DNA of 64,000 nucleotides from Lolium rigidum (Eukaryota; Streptophyta; Magnoliopsida; Poales; Poaceae). Shown here piece after piece: positions 34,367 to 44,880 of this stretch. A program made the translations under genes and the position numbers. The DNA lies in NCBI RefSeq assembly GCF_022539505.1, contig NC_061510.1:229907322-229971321 (forward strand). The letters are read 5' to 3'. The first letter of the stretch is position 1. The number at the start of each line of letters is the position of its first letter. The notes under the pieces were generated by a model that worked only from the letters and a program-made list of their open reading frames with translations, was not told the origin of the DNA and ran no database searches.

Positions 34367-35527
34367 TGTTATCACCAGAATTTGACCGAGTCAGAGGTGG
34401 GCCACGATCAAGATGGATTTGAAGAATATACATGAAGAAATACGTGAATCGGCCTGTTATGCAAAGTTTGGGCTAGTTGGCCCATGTATCTGTAACATAG
34501 TAGGTTACGTGTCGGTTAGTTAGAGTTTGCCTCGTGCACGGTTGGGATTATTCCCACGTTAGAAAGTCTACGGACTATAAATATGTATCTAGGGTTTATG
34601 AAATAAACAACAACCAACGTTCACCCCAAATCAATCTCGGCGCATCGCCAACTCCTTCGTCTCGAGGGTTTCTACCGGTAAGCATCATGCTGCCTAGATC
34701 GCATCTTGCGATCTAGGCAGCATAAGCTTATTTTGTTGTTCATGCGTTGCTCGTACTGAAGCCTTTTTGATGGCGAGCAATGTAGTTATCTTAGATGTGT
34801 TAGGGTTAGCATTGTTCTTCGTATCATATGCTATCGTAGTGCAACCCTGACGCATCTAGCCGCCCTTACACCTATCTTAGGTGTAGGGGCGGCACCCCGC
34901 TTGATCATTATTTAGTAGATCCGATCCGTTACGGTTGCTCCTTGTTCTTCAAGGATTAGTTTAATATCTGCACTAGTTAGGCCTTACAAAGGGTTGGAGG
35001 ATCCAGCGGCACGTAGGATGTCGTTTGCTAGTCCTAGATAGGATGTTCCGGGGATCAACCTCGTGTTGGTTTTTAGGCCCTATCTAGGACCGGCTTACGA
35101 TCACCGTGCGTGGCCGCGAGGCCCAATCGTGAGTAGGATGATCCGATTATGCGGTGAAAACCCTAAATCGTCGTAGATCGCTTTAGCTTTATCTTGATCA
35201 AGCAGGACCACCATATATTCGTGCACCTCGTACGAATCATGGGTGGATCGGCTCCTTGAGCCGATCCACAGGACAACCTGAGAGCCGATCGAGGCTCGTA
35301 TTTAATGTTTACGTGTATGCCATGCAGGAAACTAAGCGAGGCATCTCCATCACCTTCCCGACCAGGTATAGGTCGGGTGGCACGCCCTTGCACCAAGCAT
35401 CGGACGTGCGTACCGCAGGCTTTGCGGGCCGTCGCTCGGAGGGACCGGGGCCAGCCGCAGCCCTAAGTTGTTCCCGGCTCTACTCGTGTTGCCCGTCGCT
35501 GCTCGCCGGTGGGTTTCGACGTCAACA
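34367..35527 (+). mobile_element. D 5' LTR
   Basis: TGTTATCACC to GACGTCAACA. TATA box TATAAATA at 34576-34583, with AATAAAC near 34602. Three strong inverted repeats lie downstream in the likely R/U5 part. Confidence 0.9.
34687..35268 (+). repeat. Three leader hairpins in D LTR
   Basis: Hairpin 1: 34687-34703 with 34707-34723, perfect 17-bp stem, loop TCT. Hairpin 2: about 34858-34893, CCGCCCTTACACCTA pairing with TAGGTGTAGGGGCGG through one G-T wobble. Hairpin 3: 35244-35254 with 35258-35268, perfect 11-bp stem, loop CTT. All lie downstream of TATA, and all recur in the 3' LTR (first at 41353-41389). Confidence 0.85.
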
Positions 35528-35588
35528 CATTCCGGCACGCCCGGTGGGACAATCTTCTACATCAACCACATCGCCATCTACATCTGAG
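35528..35588 (+). other. D primer site region and leader
   Basis: CATTCCGGCACGCCCGGTGG follows the LTR; a primer site should lie here (GGCACGCCCGGTGGGAC), tRNA not assigned. A short leader then runs to ATG 35589. Confidence 0.5.
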
Positions 35589-38500
35589 ATGGCGGACGGC
35601 ACCCCAGTCACGTACGAGGATCTGACCGACGAGCTCAAGAAGAAGTATGACGAGGTCAAAGCTATCCTCGAGGCCGATCTCATCGGCTCTTTTCACAGAA
35701 CCCGTTCACATGGCATCAGGTGGAAGGGGTTCTCGCCTGACGGTGCGCTCGATGGAATAGACCTATCCGCCCCATCGGAAGAACGCACCAGGTCCCTGCG
35801 TCAGGAGATCAACTACATGGTGGCTCACTCGCTGCACCGCCACTCTGAGAACCTGGTGAACACTTTGGAGCGTGTCGCCCTTCGGGTAATCCAGGAGATC
35901 ATGAGGCACCAGTACTCTCCGTCAGGACCAGCTCTCGGGACATACCAAGGAGAGATGCCACTCCAGTCCCGCCCACCGCTGCCATTTGCGTTGGCAGCAC
36001 CAGAAGTGCCGAATTCACCGGCATTCGTCGTCTACAAGATCGGTGGTGACCCTAGTGACTGCCAGTTCTTGCATAAGGCGCCTAAGGAGATCCCTCACGG
36101 ATACATGTGCACATACGTGCCAGACTACGGTAACTGGGCACTCACAAACCAGGCCGCAACAGCAGGGACTTCTGGGAAAGCAGGAGGAACGTCAGCAACA
36201 GATCTTGAGAAGCGGACGTGGCTAGCTAAGTATGCCACTCCGACGAACCTCCGCAGCTCAGCTCCTGCAGGTTGGCTCAGAGCTGGAAAAGCAAGCATGG
36301 CTGGCTAAGTACGCCACCCCGGCGAATCTTCAGAGTTCGACTCCTGCAGCCAGCACCGCGGATCAAATCAGTACCATACTAAGAGACCAGTTCGGCATGG
36401 TGCCGAAAAGGAGGGCAATCGGCTATTCCAAGCCGTACCCCGATGAGTACGAGTTGATCCCGCTACCACCCAAATATCGGTTCCCTGATTTCTCCAAATT
36501 CAGTGGATCAGATGGTTCCAGCTCCATCGAGCATGTGAGCCGATATTTGGCACAGCTAGGAACGGCCTCAGTGTCGGATCCACTACGCGTGAGGTTCTTC
36601 GCACGAGTCCCTCACGGGATCGGCTTTCGGGTGGTACACTTCGTTGCCACCAGACTCGATCCGGACTTGGAAGCAGTTGGAAGAACAGTTCCACATGCAG
36701 TACCACTCAGAGGCTTCCGAGTCTGGCCTTGCCGATCTAGCACAAATACGTCAGAAGCGTGGAGAAACTGTGGCAGAATACATCCAGCGCTTCAGGAATC
36801 TTAGGAACCGATGTTATTCGGTTCGTGTGATCGAAAAGGAAGCGATCGAGTTGGCGGTGGCGGGCCTTGCATCGCCACTCAAGGACATGGCCTCCCAAGC
36901 GGACTACCCTTCACCGGCGCACATGGTTCAGAAACTGTCGGCATATGAACAGCGCCACCCGGACTTGTACCAGGACAAATTCAAGCGTGCAGTAGTCCTG
37001 GTCGAGGCAGATGAAGATGAAGGCTTTGCGGGAGATCAAGAGGTAGCAGTGGCTGAATGGACTCGGGCGGCAACCCCCGTGTCCTGCAAATGGGTGAAGC
37101 AACCAGGTCCGCCCAGAGGGTTCGATTTTGACGTGACCAAGACTGAGCAAATCTTCGACCTCCTACTCAAGGAGAAGCAGTTGAAGATACCCGAAGGGCT
37201 CAAAATCCCCACGGTACAGGAGCTGAACGGAAAGCCATACCGCAAATGGCATAACTCGGTCTCCCATGCCACCAACGACTGCAGGGTGTGGCGTCAGCAG
37301 ATCCAAATGGCGATAGAACAAGGACGTCTGATTTTCAACCAGTACGCCATGAAGGTCGACACCCACCCCTTCCCCGCCGTCAACATGGTGGAGTGCACTT
37401 ACCCTGAAGGTTGCCAGCCAGGACCCTCGTTCAGCATCAACATGGTAGGATCTGGACACCACGCTGGCAAGGACGGAGACGAGGGCAGCTGCTCTCGTAG
37501 CAAGGACACAGAGGAGGCCGCTCCACGCGATCGGCTCCATCACGATGGCAAGCGCTACATCACAGAGGGAGAAGTGAAGAACATAAGATATCAGCGACCT
37601 CTCTCTGATCACCTCCTCAACAAGTATGTGAGTCAGTATGACCAACGCCGGCGATCCAGCGATGATGATGAAAGAGATCATCTGGCTAGAGAAGCCAGAA
37701 GACATCGTCGGCATAATCGCGATGAGGAGGAGTACGAGCGCTACGCCAAGGAAAAGTCAAGGGAGCAAGACGACGAGGATAGGCACTGGGACTGTCCTTT
37801 CTTCAGACACTGCTGGGATTCAGGGATGAGCCGATTGCCTACAATTGGCAATTGCCCAGAATGTAAACAGAAGAAGAAGGAGGCAGCTAACGTGTCCGTG
37901 TTCCAACGCCTAGGGCCTTTCCCGCCTCGAAGCAAACAAGCTGAGTCCCCTCGGATGGAAGATCTCGAGGATTTGGAAGACGAGGGAGAAGAAGAAGACA
38001 GGTATCACCGGCCAAGGTGGTGCCCTGATGGACTCAGCCACTCCCAAAAGCGTAGGGTTCAGCGACTGCGTGGCTTGGAGGAAGCCGAAAGGTTATACCT
38101 GCACACGCTAAGGAAAGCGCGGCCTGATCTAGCCGCGAAAATTCTGCGAACCCTGAACGAAGAGGGTCGGCCACAAAAAATGGAGTGGCGCCCCAAGCAA
38201 AGGAAAGCCGATGATGAAACATCGGCTGGCACAAACATGGTGTTCATCCTTCCTTCGGAGTTCAGTGCTCCAGGATTAGACGAGGCACTTGTGGCACAAC
38301 TTGACTGCGGCCCACGGCCGGTTATCTTTGAGAAGCCACGAGAAAGAAGCTACAGACATCTGAAGGCCTTGTACTTGCGAGGTTATATCGATGGGAGGCC
38401 TGTCAATAAGATGCTGGTGGACACCGGAGCGGCAGTCAACATTATGCCATACTCTATGCTACGTCGGTTGGGACGCTCTAGCTCGGATCTGATCAAGACC

Positions 38501-38887
38501 AACGTGACATTGAGCGATTTCAACGGCCAAGCGTCCGACGCACAAGGTGTTCCGAACGTGGATCTGACCGTAGGAAGGAAAACTATCCCTACGACGTTCT
38601 TCATCGTCGATAGCAAGAGCACCTATGCTGTTCTGCTAGGAAGAGATTGGATCCACGCCAACTGCTGCATTGCCTCCACGATGCACCAATGCGTAATACA
38701 GTGGGATGGAGATGAGGTAGAAGTCGTCCAGGCCGATGATTCAGCTGAGATTTCAACGGCTGACACGAATGCTTGGGAAACAGCAGGCCAAGAGCCACTC
38801 TCAGGTATCAATTTGGATGACTGCGAGCGCATCAACGTGACGAAGGGCAGGGTTAGGCTGGTCTTATCCACCGGCCTGACCATGTAG
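35589..38887 (+). pseudogene. D gag-protease, two frameshifts
   Basis: ATG 35589 (MADGTPVTYEDL); upstream open frame is LTR. Frame shifts near 36270 and 36610 break it into three pieces. The sequence around the first carries a tandem duplication (LEKRTWLAKYATP, then LEKQAWLAKYATP). The third piece (from about 36620) holds the gag core (TWKQLEEQFHMQYHSEASE, ETVAEYIQRFRNLRNRC) and a region with SHATNDCRVWRQQIQMAIEQ. After a charged linker comes the protease (MLVDTGAAVNIMPYSMLRRL, then YAVLLGRDWIHANCC) with canonical DTG. It ends at TAG 38885-38887. A CPFFRHCWDSG/CPECKQKKK pair near 37790-37870 may be a zinc-binding motif. No polymerase follows. Confidence 0.85.
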
Positions 38888-40227
38888 CTGGAGCAAACCA
38901 ATGAGCAAACGTGGCGAGGCTGATCCTTGTGATCGGCCCCAAAAATCTATGAAGGAAAATTACAAAACCTTCATTGAGCGCTTCGATCAATATGGAGGCC
39001 GATTCCAGCAATCGGCCAAAATTATCCTCACCACACGGTCTGCTTGTGTTCAACGATGATCTAATGAGCAGCGGCCACGTCGGCTACACGAATCCTAACG
39101 GAGCCGACGTGCAAATACAGTGCCTTGGCATCCTACAGAGCCGATATCTGCAGTCACCTGACAGATTCGGCTCGGGGGGCACATAATCAGTAGACAGACG
39201 CATGGGGCAATAAAATGAGAGGAGCCGATGGAAAATCGGCCAGTAAAAAAAAAATTGTAGCAAGTACAGCCGAATGTAGCAAGTACAGAAAATGTAGCAA
39301 GTAGAGCCGAAGCAGCGTCAAGTTCAGCGAAACATCTATCTCTGAAGGCCCTACTGAAGAAACGCGCCGAGGGCGAGAAGGGCGTCAACACGGATGCGAT
39401 CCACCTCAGCGATCTCAGCCTCGTCGTCCTCGTCTTTACCCGTCACCAGCTGACTGCTCAGGGTACGAATTTCAGCCAGATCGGTCTTCAGATCGGCTGT
39501 GAGGCCTTTTGCTTCCTCCTGAGAGCGTGCGATAAGGGCTTCCTCCTTCTCATTAAGCAGTACTGTCAGAAGCATCAGTTTTGGTGGACAAGGTAGCCTC
39601 TTTCTCGGTAAGCTGCTGGTGTTTCATCTGCAACATCGGCTTTCAGCGGAAGGAAGGTGATCAATGGGGGCAAGATTGGCTCGCTTTGCGTGGTGGGTGT
39701 CTCAGATTACCTGAGCTCAAAACCCTTTGTTTGATCTGTGCATCCTCGCCGCTAGTCTCGCCTTGACTGAGGCTCGGGGGGCAGCTGGTCTGGTAGTTGC
39801 TCTGTTTTTTAGAAGCCGATTGAGGCGACATCGGCTGATCCTTCATTGCAATCTTCTTCACAAAATGATGAGTGCTCGCAGAAGAGGATCGCTGAAACTG
39901 GTGGGAGAAATTTAAGGGCTCTCTTGAAGACTTCACATTGTCCACCAGATCCCGAAATCATCAGTTGAAGAATTGAAGGATGGATTTTAAAGGACCGATG
40001 CGTTGCTATCGGCTCATTACGCATTGGCTAAGGGGACAAATCGGCAAGGTCAGTATAAGGGGAAATCGGCTAATTCAAGCTCAAAGGAAATCGGCAAAAT
40101 CAAATTGGGAGAAGTTCTTCATTGATAAGCAAGATTTCTTATATAAAGAGCTGATTGCTCTCAAAAGGAAGTGCTAGGGGATACATTGCCCCATCTACTA
40201 CTACTGATCCTATGCTAAAGGTCCTAT
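38888..40227 (-). pseudogene. D 3' region with decayed antisense coiled-coil ORFs
   Basis: On minus, 39575-39351 encodes a short charged coiled-coil-like stretch (EKEEALIARSQEEAKGLTA), and 39945-39661 another Ser/Gln-rich stretch with no family I recognise. By position they resemble later exons of a Tat-type antisense gene. The rest (38888-39350, 39950-40227) shows nothing coding; GATCGGC/GCCGAT words are frequent. Confidence 0.4.
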
Positions 40228-40752
40228 CTATGGACCGTCGCTGCCCTCGTCGTCGCCGGCGTCGCCGCTGTCGGCGCTACTCCCGGCAGGCTCGTCGTCG
40301 CTGCTCCAGCGGCCGCCGACCGGGCCCTCATTGTCCTCATCCTCCTCGTCAGCGTCGTCGTCGTCGCTGTCGAAGTCGCTGAGGTTCCCCGGCCAGGGGT
40401 AGAAGCGCTTGGCCGGCGGCTCGTCGGAGGGGGTGTCGTCCTCCTCCTCCTCCTCCTCCTTCTCCTCCTCCTCCTCCTTGGGAGAGGTGAAGTCGTCGCA
40501 GGAGAAGCGATCATCGTCGCTCTCCTCCTCCGTTTCCCCGTCAGCGAGGAAGCGGAGGTCGCTTTCCCCGTCGGTCAGGGACTTGTCGTCCTCAGACCAG
40601 ATGGAGAAGTCATGGCTAGACTCCTCCCCGGCCTCAATGGCACGGCGGGTGTTGGCCGCATGGACCTCCGCCGGGTTCGGCTCCGGCGTCGGCTCACGGG
40701 AAGAGGAGGACTGGGTGGAAGGGTCCGATGAGGCAGAGGAGGAAGAAGACAT
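40228..40752 (-). CDS. D antisense acidic low-complexity ORF, 174 aa
   Basis: Open from ATG 40752 to TAG 40228. Ser-rich start (MSSSSSASSDPST), then Asp/Glu tracts including an almost pure Glu run, and PPAKRFYPWPG. No domain recognised. The ATG context is near ideal for plants and animals (GCCACCATGT). Antisense to the element, like the T2 gene, but unrelated in sequence as far as I can read. It may be a first exon; a low-complexity GAG/GAT repeat could also stay open by chance. Confidence 0.45.
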   Translation of the reverse strand: MSSSSSASSDPSTQSSSSREPTPEPNPAEVHAANTRRAIEAGEESSHDFSIWSEDDKSLTDGESDLRFLADGETEEESDDDRFSCDDFTSPKEEEEEKEEEEEEDDTPSDEPPAKRFYPWPGNLSDFDSDDDDADEEDEDNEGPVGGRWSSDDEPAGSSADSGDAGDDEGSDGP

Positions 40753-40860
40753 GGTGGCGCAGGAGGGCTTTTGGAGTGCTAATGCGAAGGAGATGCAGAA
40801 GCAAACTGTTCGGAGGGGTTAAATAAAAGGGGATATGGTGGAAATTCAATGCCACAACAG
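40753..40860 (-). promoter_or_regulatory. Possible antisense promoter of D
   Basis: On minus, CCTTTTATTTAACCCC (about 40818-40833) gives a TATA-like word about 70 bp upstream of ATG 40752. Inferred from position only. Confidence 0.3.
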
Positions 40861-41016
40861 TTTCCGAGGAAGTGGTGCCTAAAAGAAAAAAAAAACTGCC
40901 AGGTCACATGGAGAAGTTGAGAAGGCAAGGTGTCATGATGAAGGATACTACGACGGTTCTGCCACGACATGACCCGACGAAGGAAAAGCAGAGTGATTTT
41001 GGAATTATCAATTCCA

Positions 41017-41032
41017 AAACCAGGGGGGCATG
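41017..41032 (+). promoter_or_regulatory. D polypurine tract
   Basis: AAAACCAGGGGGGCATG-type purine tract directly before the 3' LTR start at 41033. Confidence 0.65.
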
Positions 41033-42192
41033 TGTTATCACCAGAATTTGACCGAGTCAGAGGTGGGCCACGATCAAGATGGATTTGAAGAATATACATG
41101 AAGAAATGCGTGAATCGGCCTGTTATGCAAAGTTTGGGCTAGTTGGCCCGTGTATCTGTAACATAGTAGGTTACGTGTTGGTTAGTTAGAGTTTGCCTCG
41201 TGCACGGTTGGGATTATTCCCACGTTAGAAAGTCTACGGACTATAAATATGTATCTAGGGTTTATGAAATAAACAACAACCAACGTTCACCCCAAATCAA
41301 TCTCGGCGCATCGCCAACTCCTTCGTCTCGAGGGTTTCTACCGGTAAGCATCATGCTGCCTAGATCGCATCTTGCGATCTAGGCAGCATAAGCTTATTTT
41401 GTTGTTCATGCGTTGCTCGTACTGAAGCCTTTTTGATGGCGAGCAACGTAGTTATCTTAGATGTGTTAGGGTTAACATTGTTCTTCGTATCATATGCTGT
41501 CGTAGTGCAACCCTTACGCATCTAGCCGCCCTTACACCTATCTTAGGTGTAGGGGCGGCACCCCGCTTGATCATTATTTAGTAGATCCGATCCGTTACGG
41601 TTGCTCCTTGTTCTTCAAGGATTAGTTTAATATCTGCACTAGTTAGGCCTTACAAAGGGTTGGAGGATCCAGCGGTACGTAGGGTGTCGTTTGCTAGTCC
41701 TAGACAGGATGTTCCGGGGATCAACCTCGTGTTGGTTTTTAGGCCCTATCTAGGATCGGCTTACGATCACCGTGCGTGGCCGCGAGGCCCAATCGTGAGT
41801 AGGATGATCCGATTATGCGGTGAAAACCCTAAATCGTCATAGATCGCTTTAGCTTTATCTTGATCAAGCAGGACCACCATATATTCGTGCACCTCGTACG
41901 AATCATGGGTGGATCGGCTCCTTGAGCCGATCCACAGGACAACCTGAGAGCCGATCGAGGCTCGTATTTAATGTTTACGTGTATGCCATGCAGGAAACTA
42001 AGCGAGGCATCTCCATCACCTTCCTAACCAGGTATAGGTCAGGTGGCACGCCCTTGCACCAGCATCGGACGTGCGTACCAGAGGCTTTGCGGGCCGTCGC
42101 TCGGAGGGACCAGGGCCAGCCGCAGCCCTAAGTTGTTCCCGGCTCTACTGTGTTGCCCGTCGCTGCTCGCCAGTGGGTTTCTGACGTCAACA
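41033..42192 (+). mobile_element. D 3' LTR
   Basis: 1160 bp, matches 34367-35527, followed by GGAAC. Keeps hairpin 1 (41353-41389) and hairpin 3 unchanged. Confidence 0.9.
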
Positions 42193-42197
42193 GGAAC

Positions 42198-43181
42198 AAG
42201 AGGCTTGAAGGAGAAGATGAGCAGTGAACGGGGTAAAAGGTAAAAAAGAAAGGAGGCTCCCTATTTATCCCGTAAGAATTTGAGCCCAGACGTGGCCATA
42301 ACTCCACAAAGCATCGTGGGGAGAGGAGCAGATCTGACTGTACACGTGGCGCTAGAAGAAAGAGTGGAACCGGCGGCCCATTATTCCCACGTCGCGCGGA
42401 AAATGAGGAGATGCCTCGATCGCCGCGCGTGCACTAGTCAAGACCTAAAAACTGCCTGCGCAGAACTAGGGTGGGCCCGTCAGGTCAAGTCCTATCAATT
42501 GGCCCACAGCAGTTACACGTCAAGTCAAATCCCGTCAATCGGCCCACAACTATGACGTCATAAAAAAAACTAGAGGCACTCGAAGGAAATATAAAAAGTC
42601 ATCGGATGAAGGATTTTTGTCCACGCACGGATTGCAAGCATCCGAACCTGGACTCGGGGGCTACTCCCATCGGGAGCGCTGACGCGCACTCGATAAAGAA
42701 AGATTCGACAGAATAAGCAGTCGAAGGAATAAGGTTTGAGTCTCTATCCAGACTCGACATTTACTCCCATCGGGAGGACGTGGTGCACACCCGTTGAAAG
42801 TTTTTTGCACTCCAGGATCATGCCCGGGGACTTGATTCTGTGTAGGGTAACGTTGTTTTGCCATCGGCAGTTAACCAACAAAAGTTGGGCACGTTACTCA
42901 TTATCCTTTGCAAAAGAAAATGTATCGGATGACCTATGAAGACTTGCGAAAAACTCGGCAGAGGAAAGTATTCGAGTAGTACAACTTGAGTCTACGCACG
43001 GATTGCAAGCATCCGTACCTAGACTCGAGGGCTACTCCCATTGGGAGCGCTGACGCGCACCCGATAAAAAGAAGATGAAGCATAATCAAGATGAACAAGA
43101 ACAATGAAGGAGAAGAATGTCAGGAGAAAACATGCATTAGTCTCTACCTGAATTATCTTCGGCTAGACACTCGGGGGCTAC
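42198..43181 (-). promoter_or_regulatory. T2 3' interior: promoter of the antisense gene, palindromes, polypurine tract
   Basis: On minus, GGGATAAATAGGG (about 42262-42274) is a TATA box. Without D, the antisense ATG lies about 100 bp downstream, a normal leader length. On plus, three palindromes (CTCCCATCGGGAG 42664-42676, 42764-42776; CTCCCATTGGGAG 43035-43047) sit in diverged repeats of about 100-270 bp. ACTCGGGGGCTAC (43169-43181) is the polypurine tract of T2. No plus-strand gene. Confidence 0.65.
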
Positions 43182-43724
43182 TGACGTGGGCATTACCCTT
43201 CGGGTAACCAGTATTGCCCTATCCGATATTGACAAATTGGAGGCCCATGAAGATACCTGAAGGCGAGATGGGCCACTAGGTCGGCGCACCAGAAGATTCC
43301 TTGACGGGCAAGACAAGGAAGCGAACAAACAAGGAAAGATTGGATCTAAAAGTACTGTAAACCTAGTCGTACTCGGTTAGGACCCTTGAGACCTGGCCTC
43401 CTATATAAAGGCCAGGAGAGGGGCTGCCGAAGGACACGAACAATCTTAGCAATCTTAGCCAGGAAAAGCTTAGAGCTAGGTAACCCTAGCAACAACAATC
43501 TCGACTAGATCTCAGCCGAACTATTCGGCACCCCATTGTAACCCATTGTCTTCATAATCAAAGAACAGACAGGCAGGACGTAAGGGTTTTACCTCATCGA
43601 GGGCCCCGAACCTGGGTAAATCGCTCTCCCGGCTTGTCTGTGAACCGATGTCTCGTGTCAGCCTACAGGATTCCATCAACCCTAAGCCCCTATCGGAGGG
43701 CATTGGCGAGGAGTACCCTCGACA
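43182..43724 (+). mobile_element. T2 3' LTR
   Basis: 543 bp; differs from the 5' LTR at about 8 positions by eye. Followed by ACACG (43725-43729). Confidence 0.92.
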
Positions 43725-44316
43725 ACACGTGCCCACGCAATCCTCAAGTTCTCCCTTACTTAAAATCTCATAGGACAAAATCCTTAGTATTCTCCCTTAT
43801 TCACCATAGCATCTTCCTATCCTTCTTCTTCCTCTCTCTTTCACAACCGCTGCGCCGCCACCACTGTTTTTAGATCTTCTCCAGATCTTGCAATGGTGAA
43901 GAAGAAGAACCTCGCTACCGCCGCCAGCTCCATGAGCGGTGGCGCCGCCGCCAAGGCCTCCTCGAATCTTCCGAAGAGGAACGCTCCAGATGCTCCTCCC
44001 CAGCTCTGGCGCCGCTAGCGCCGCCAAGCTCGATAGCCAAACCCGGAGACTGGCTAGCATCCTCCATCACGAAGCGTGATGAGAAGAGGGCCCGAAGCCT
44101 CGGGCTAATCTCCTCCGATGAGGGGAATTTGATCCTTCCAGGTGCGATCTCTCGGCCCAATCCTCCTGCTGGTTTTAGCGTGATGTTCCTGTCGTTCTTG
44201 TATCGGAGTCTCTCGCTTCCTGCCCATGAATTCCTTCATCGTCTTCTGTGGACTTACGAAATCCAACTATGGCAACTCACCCCTAATTCAATCCTCCACG
44301 TTGATGTGTTCATCAC
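43725..44316 (+). pseudogene. T1 antisense-gene exon 1 remnant (43893-44316)
   Basis: T1 resumes after T2. 43725-43892 is the presumed promoter and leader. ATG 43893 (MVKKKNLAT) aligns with the T2 antisense start MGKKKSG. A frame shift near 44000 moves to a frame with DWLASSITKRDEKRARSLGL, then GFSVMFLSFLYRSLSLPAHE and WQLTPNSILH, clearly the same gene as exon 1 of 22774-34331. A4 cuts it at 44317 after ATCAC. Since T1 is inverted, this gene reads on plus here. Confidence 0.8.
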
Positions 44317-44880
44317 TGATACGTCTCAAACTTATCTGTAATTTCTTATGTTCCATGCTACTTTATTGATGATACTCACATGTTTTATACACACTTTATG
44401 TCATATTTATGCATTTTCCGGCACTAACCTATTGACAAGATGCTGAAGAGCCAGTTGCTGTTTTCTGCTATTTTTGGTTTCAGAAATCCTACAAAGGAAA
44501 TATTCTCGGAATTGGACGAAATCAACGCCCAGGGTCTTATTTTTCCACGAAGCTTCCAGAAGACTGAAAGGGAAACGAAGTGGGGCGACGAGGCACCGCC
44601 ACAATAGGGACGCGCGGCCAAGAGTGGGGTCGCACCGCCCTGGCGTGTGGGCCCCTCGCGTCGCCCCTAAACCTACCCTTCCGCCTATAAGAAGTCTTCG
44701 TCGCGAATACCCCAGTACCGAGAGCCACGATACGGAAAACCTTCCAGAGCCGCCGCCGCCAATCCCATCTCGGGGGATTCAGGAGATCGCCTCCGGCACC
44801 CTGACGGAGAGGGGAATCATCTCCCGGAGGACTCTTCATCACCATGATCGCCTCCGGAGTGATGTGTGAGTAGTTCACCC

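Larger units (their letters stand above)
34367..42192 (+). mobile_element. D: non-autonomous Gypsy-like element with gag-protease and antisense ORF, TSD GGAAC
   Basis: Flanked by GGAAC (34362-34366 and 42193-42197). LTRs 34367-35527 (1161 bp) and 41033-42192 (1160 bp), about 19 substitutions by hand count (about 1.6%), mostly transitions. The interior has gag-protease (two frameshifts), antisense coiled-coil and acidic ORFs, and no RT or integrase. It sits between TATA and ATG of the T2 antisense gene. Family not assigned. Confidence 0.9.
16940..43724 (+). mobile_element. T2: Tat-like Gypsy retrotransposon with antisense gene, TSD ACACG
   Basis: Flanked by ACACG (16935-16939 and 43725-43729). 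Order on plus: LTR, primer site, gag remnant, protease-RT-RNase H-integrase frame; then an antisense spliced gene on minus, 3' region, polypurine tract, LTR. Without the A3 and D insertions the element is about 10.8 kb. Both LTRs are exactly 543 bp with about 8 differences by hand count (about 1.5%), so the insertion is under about 1 My at the usual grass LTR rate of 1.3e-8 per site per year. Integrase has no chromodomain, and an antisense ORF between pol and 3' LTR is typical of Tat-lineage elements (RIRE2, Grande, Retand). Confidence 0.9.

Noticed and set aside
34687..34723. MITE or microRNA precursor
   Set aside because: The hairpin is only 37 bp, lies inside an LTR and is present in both LTRs of D; no target duplication.
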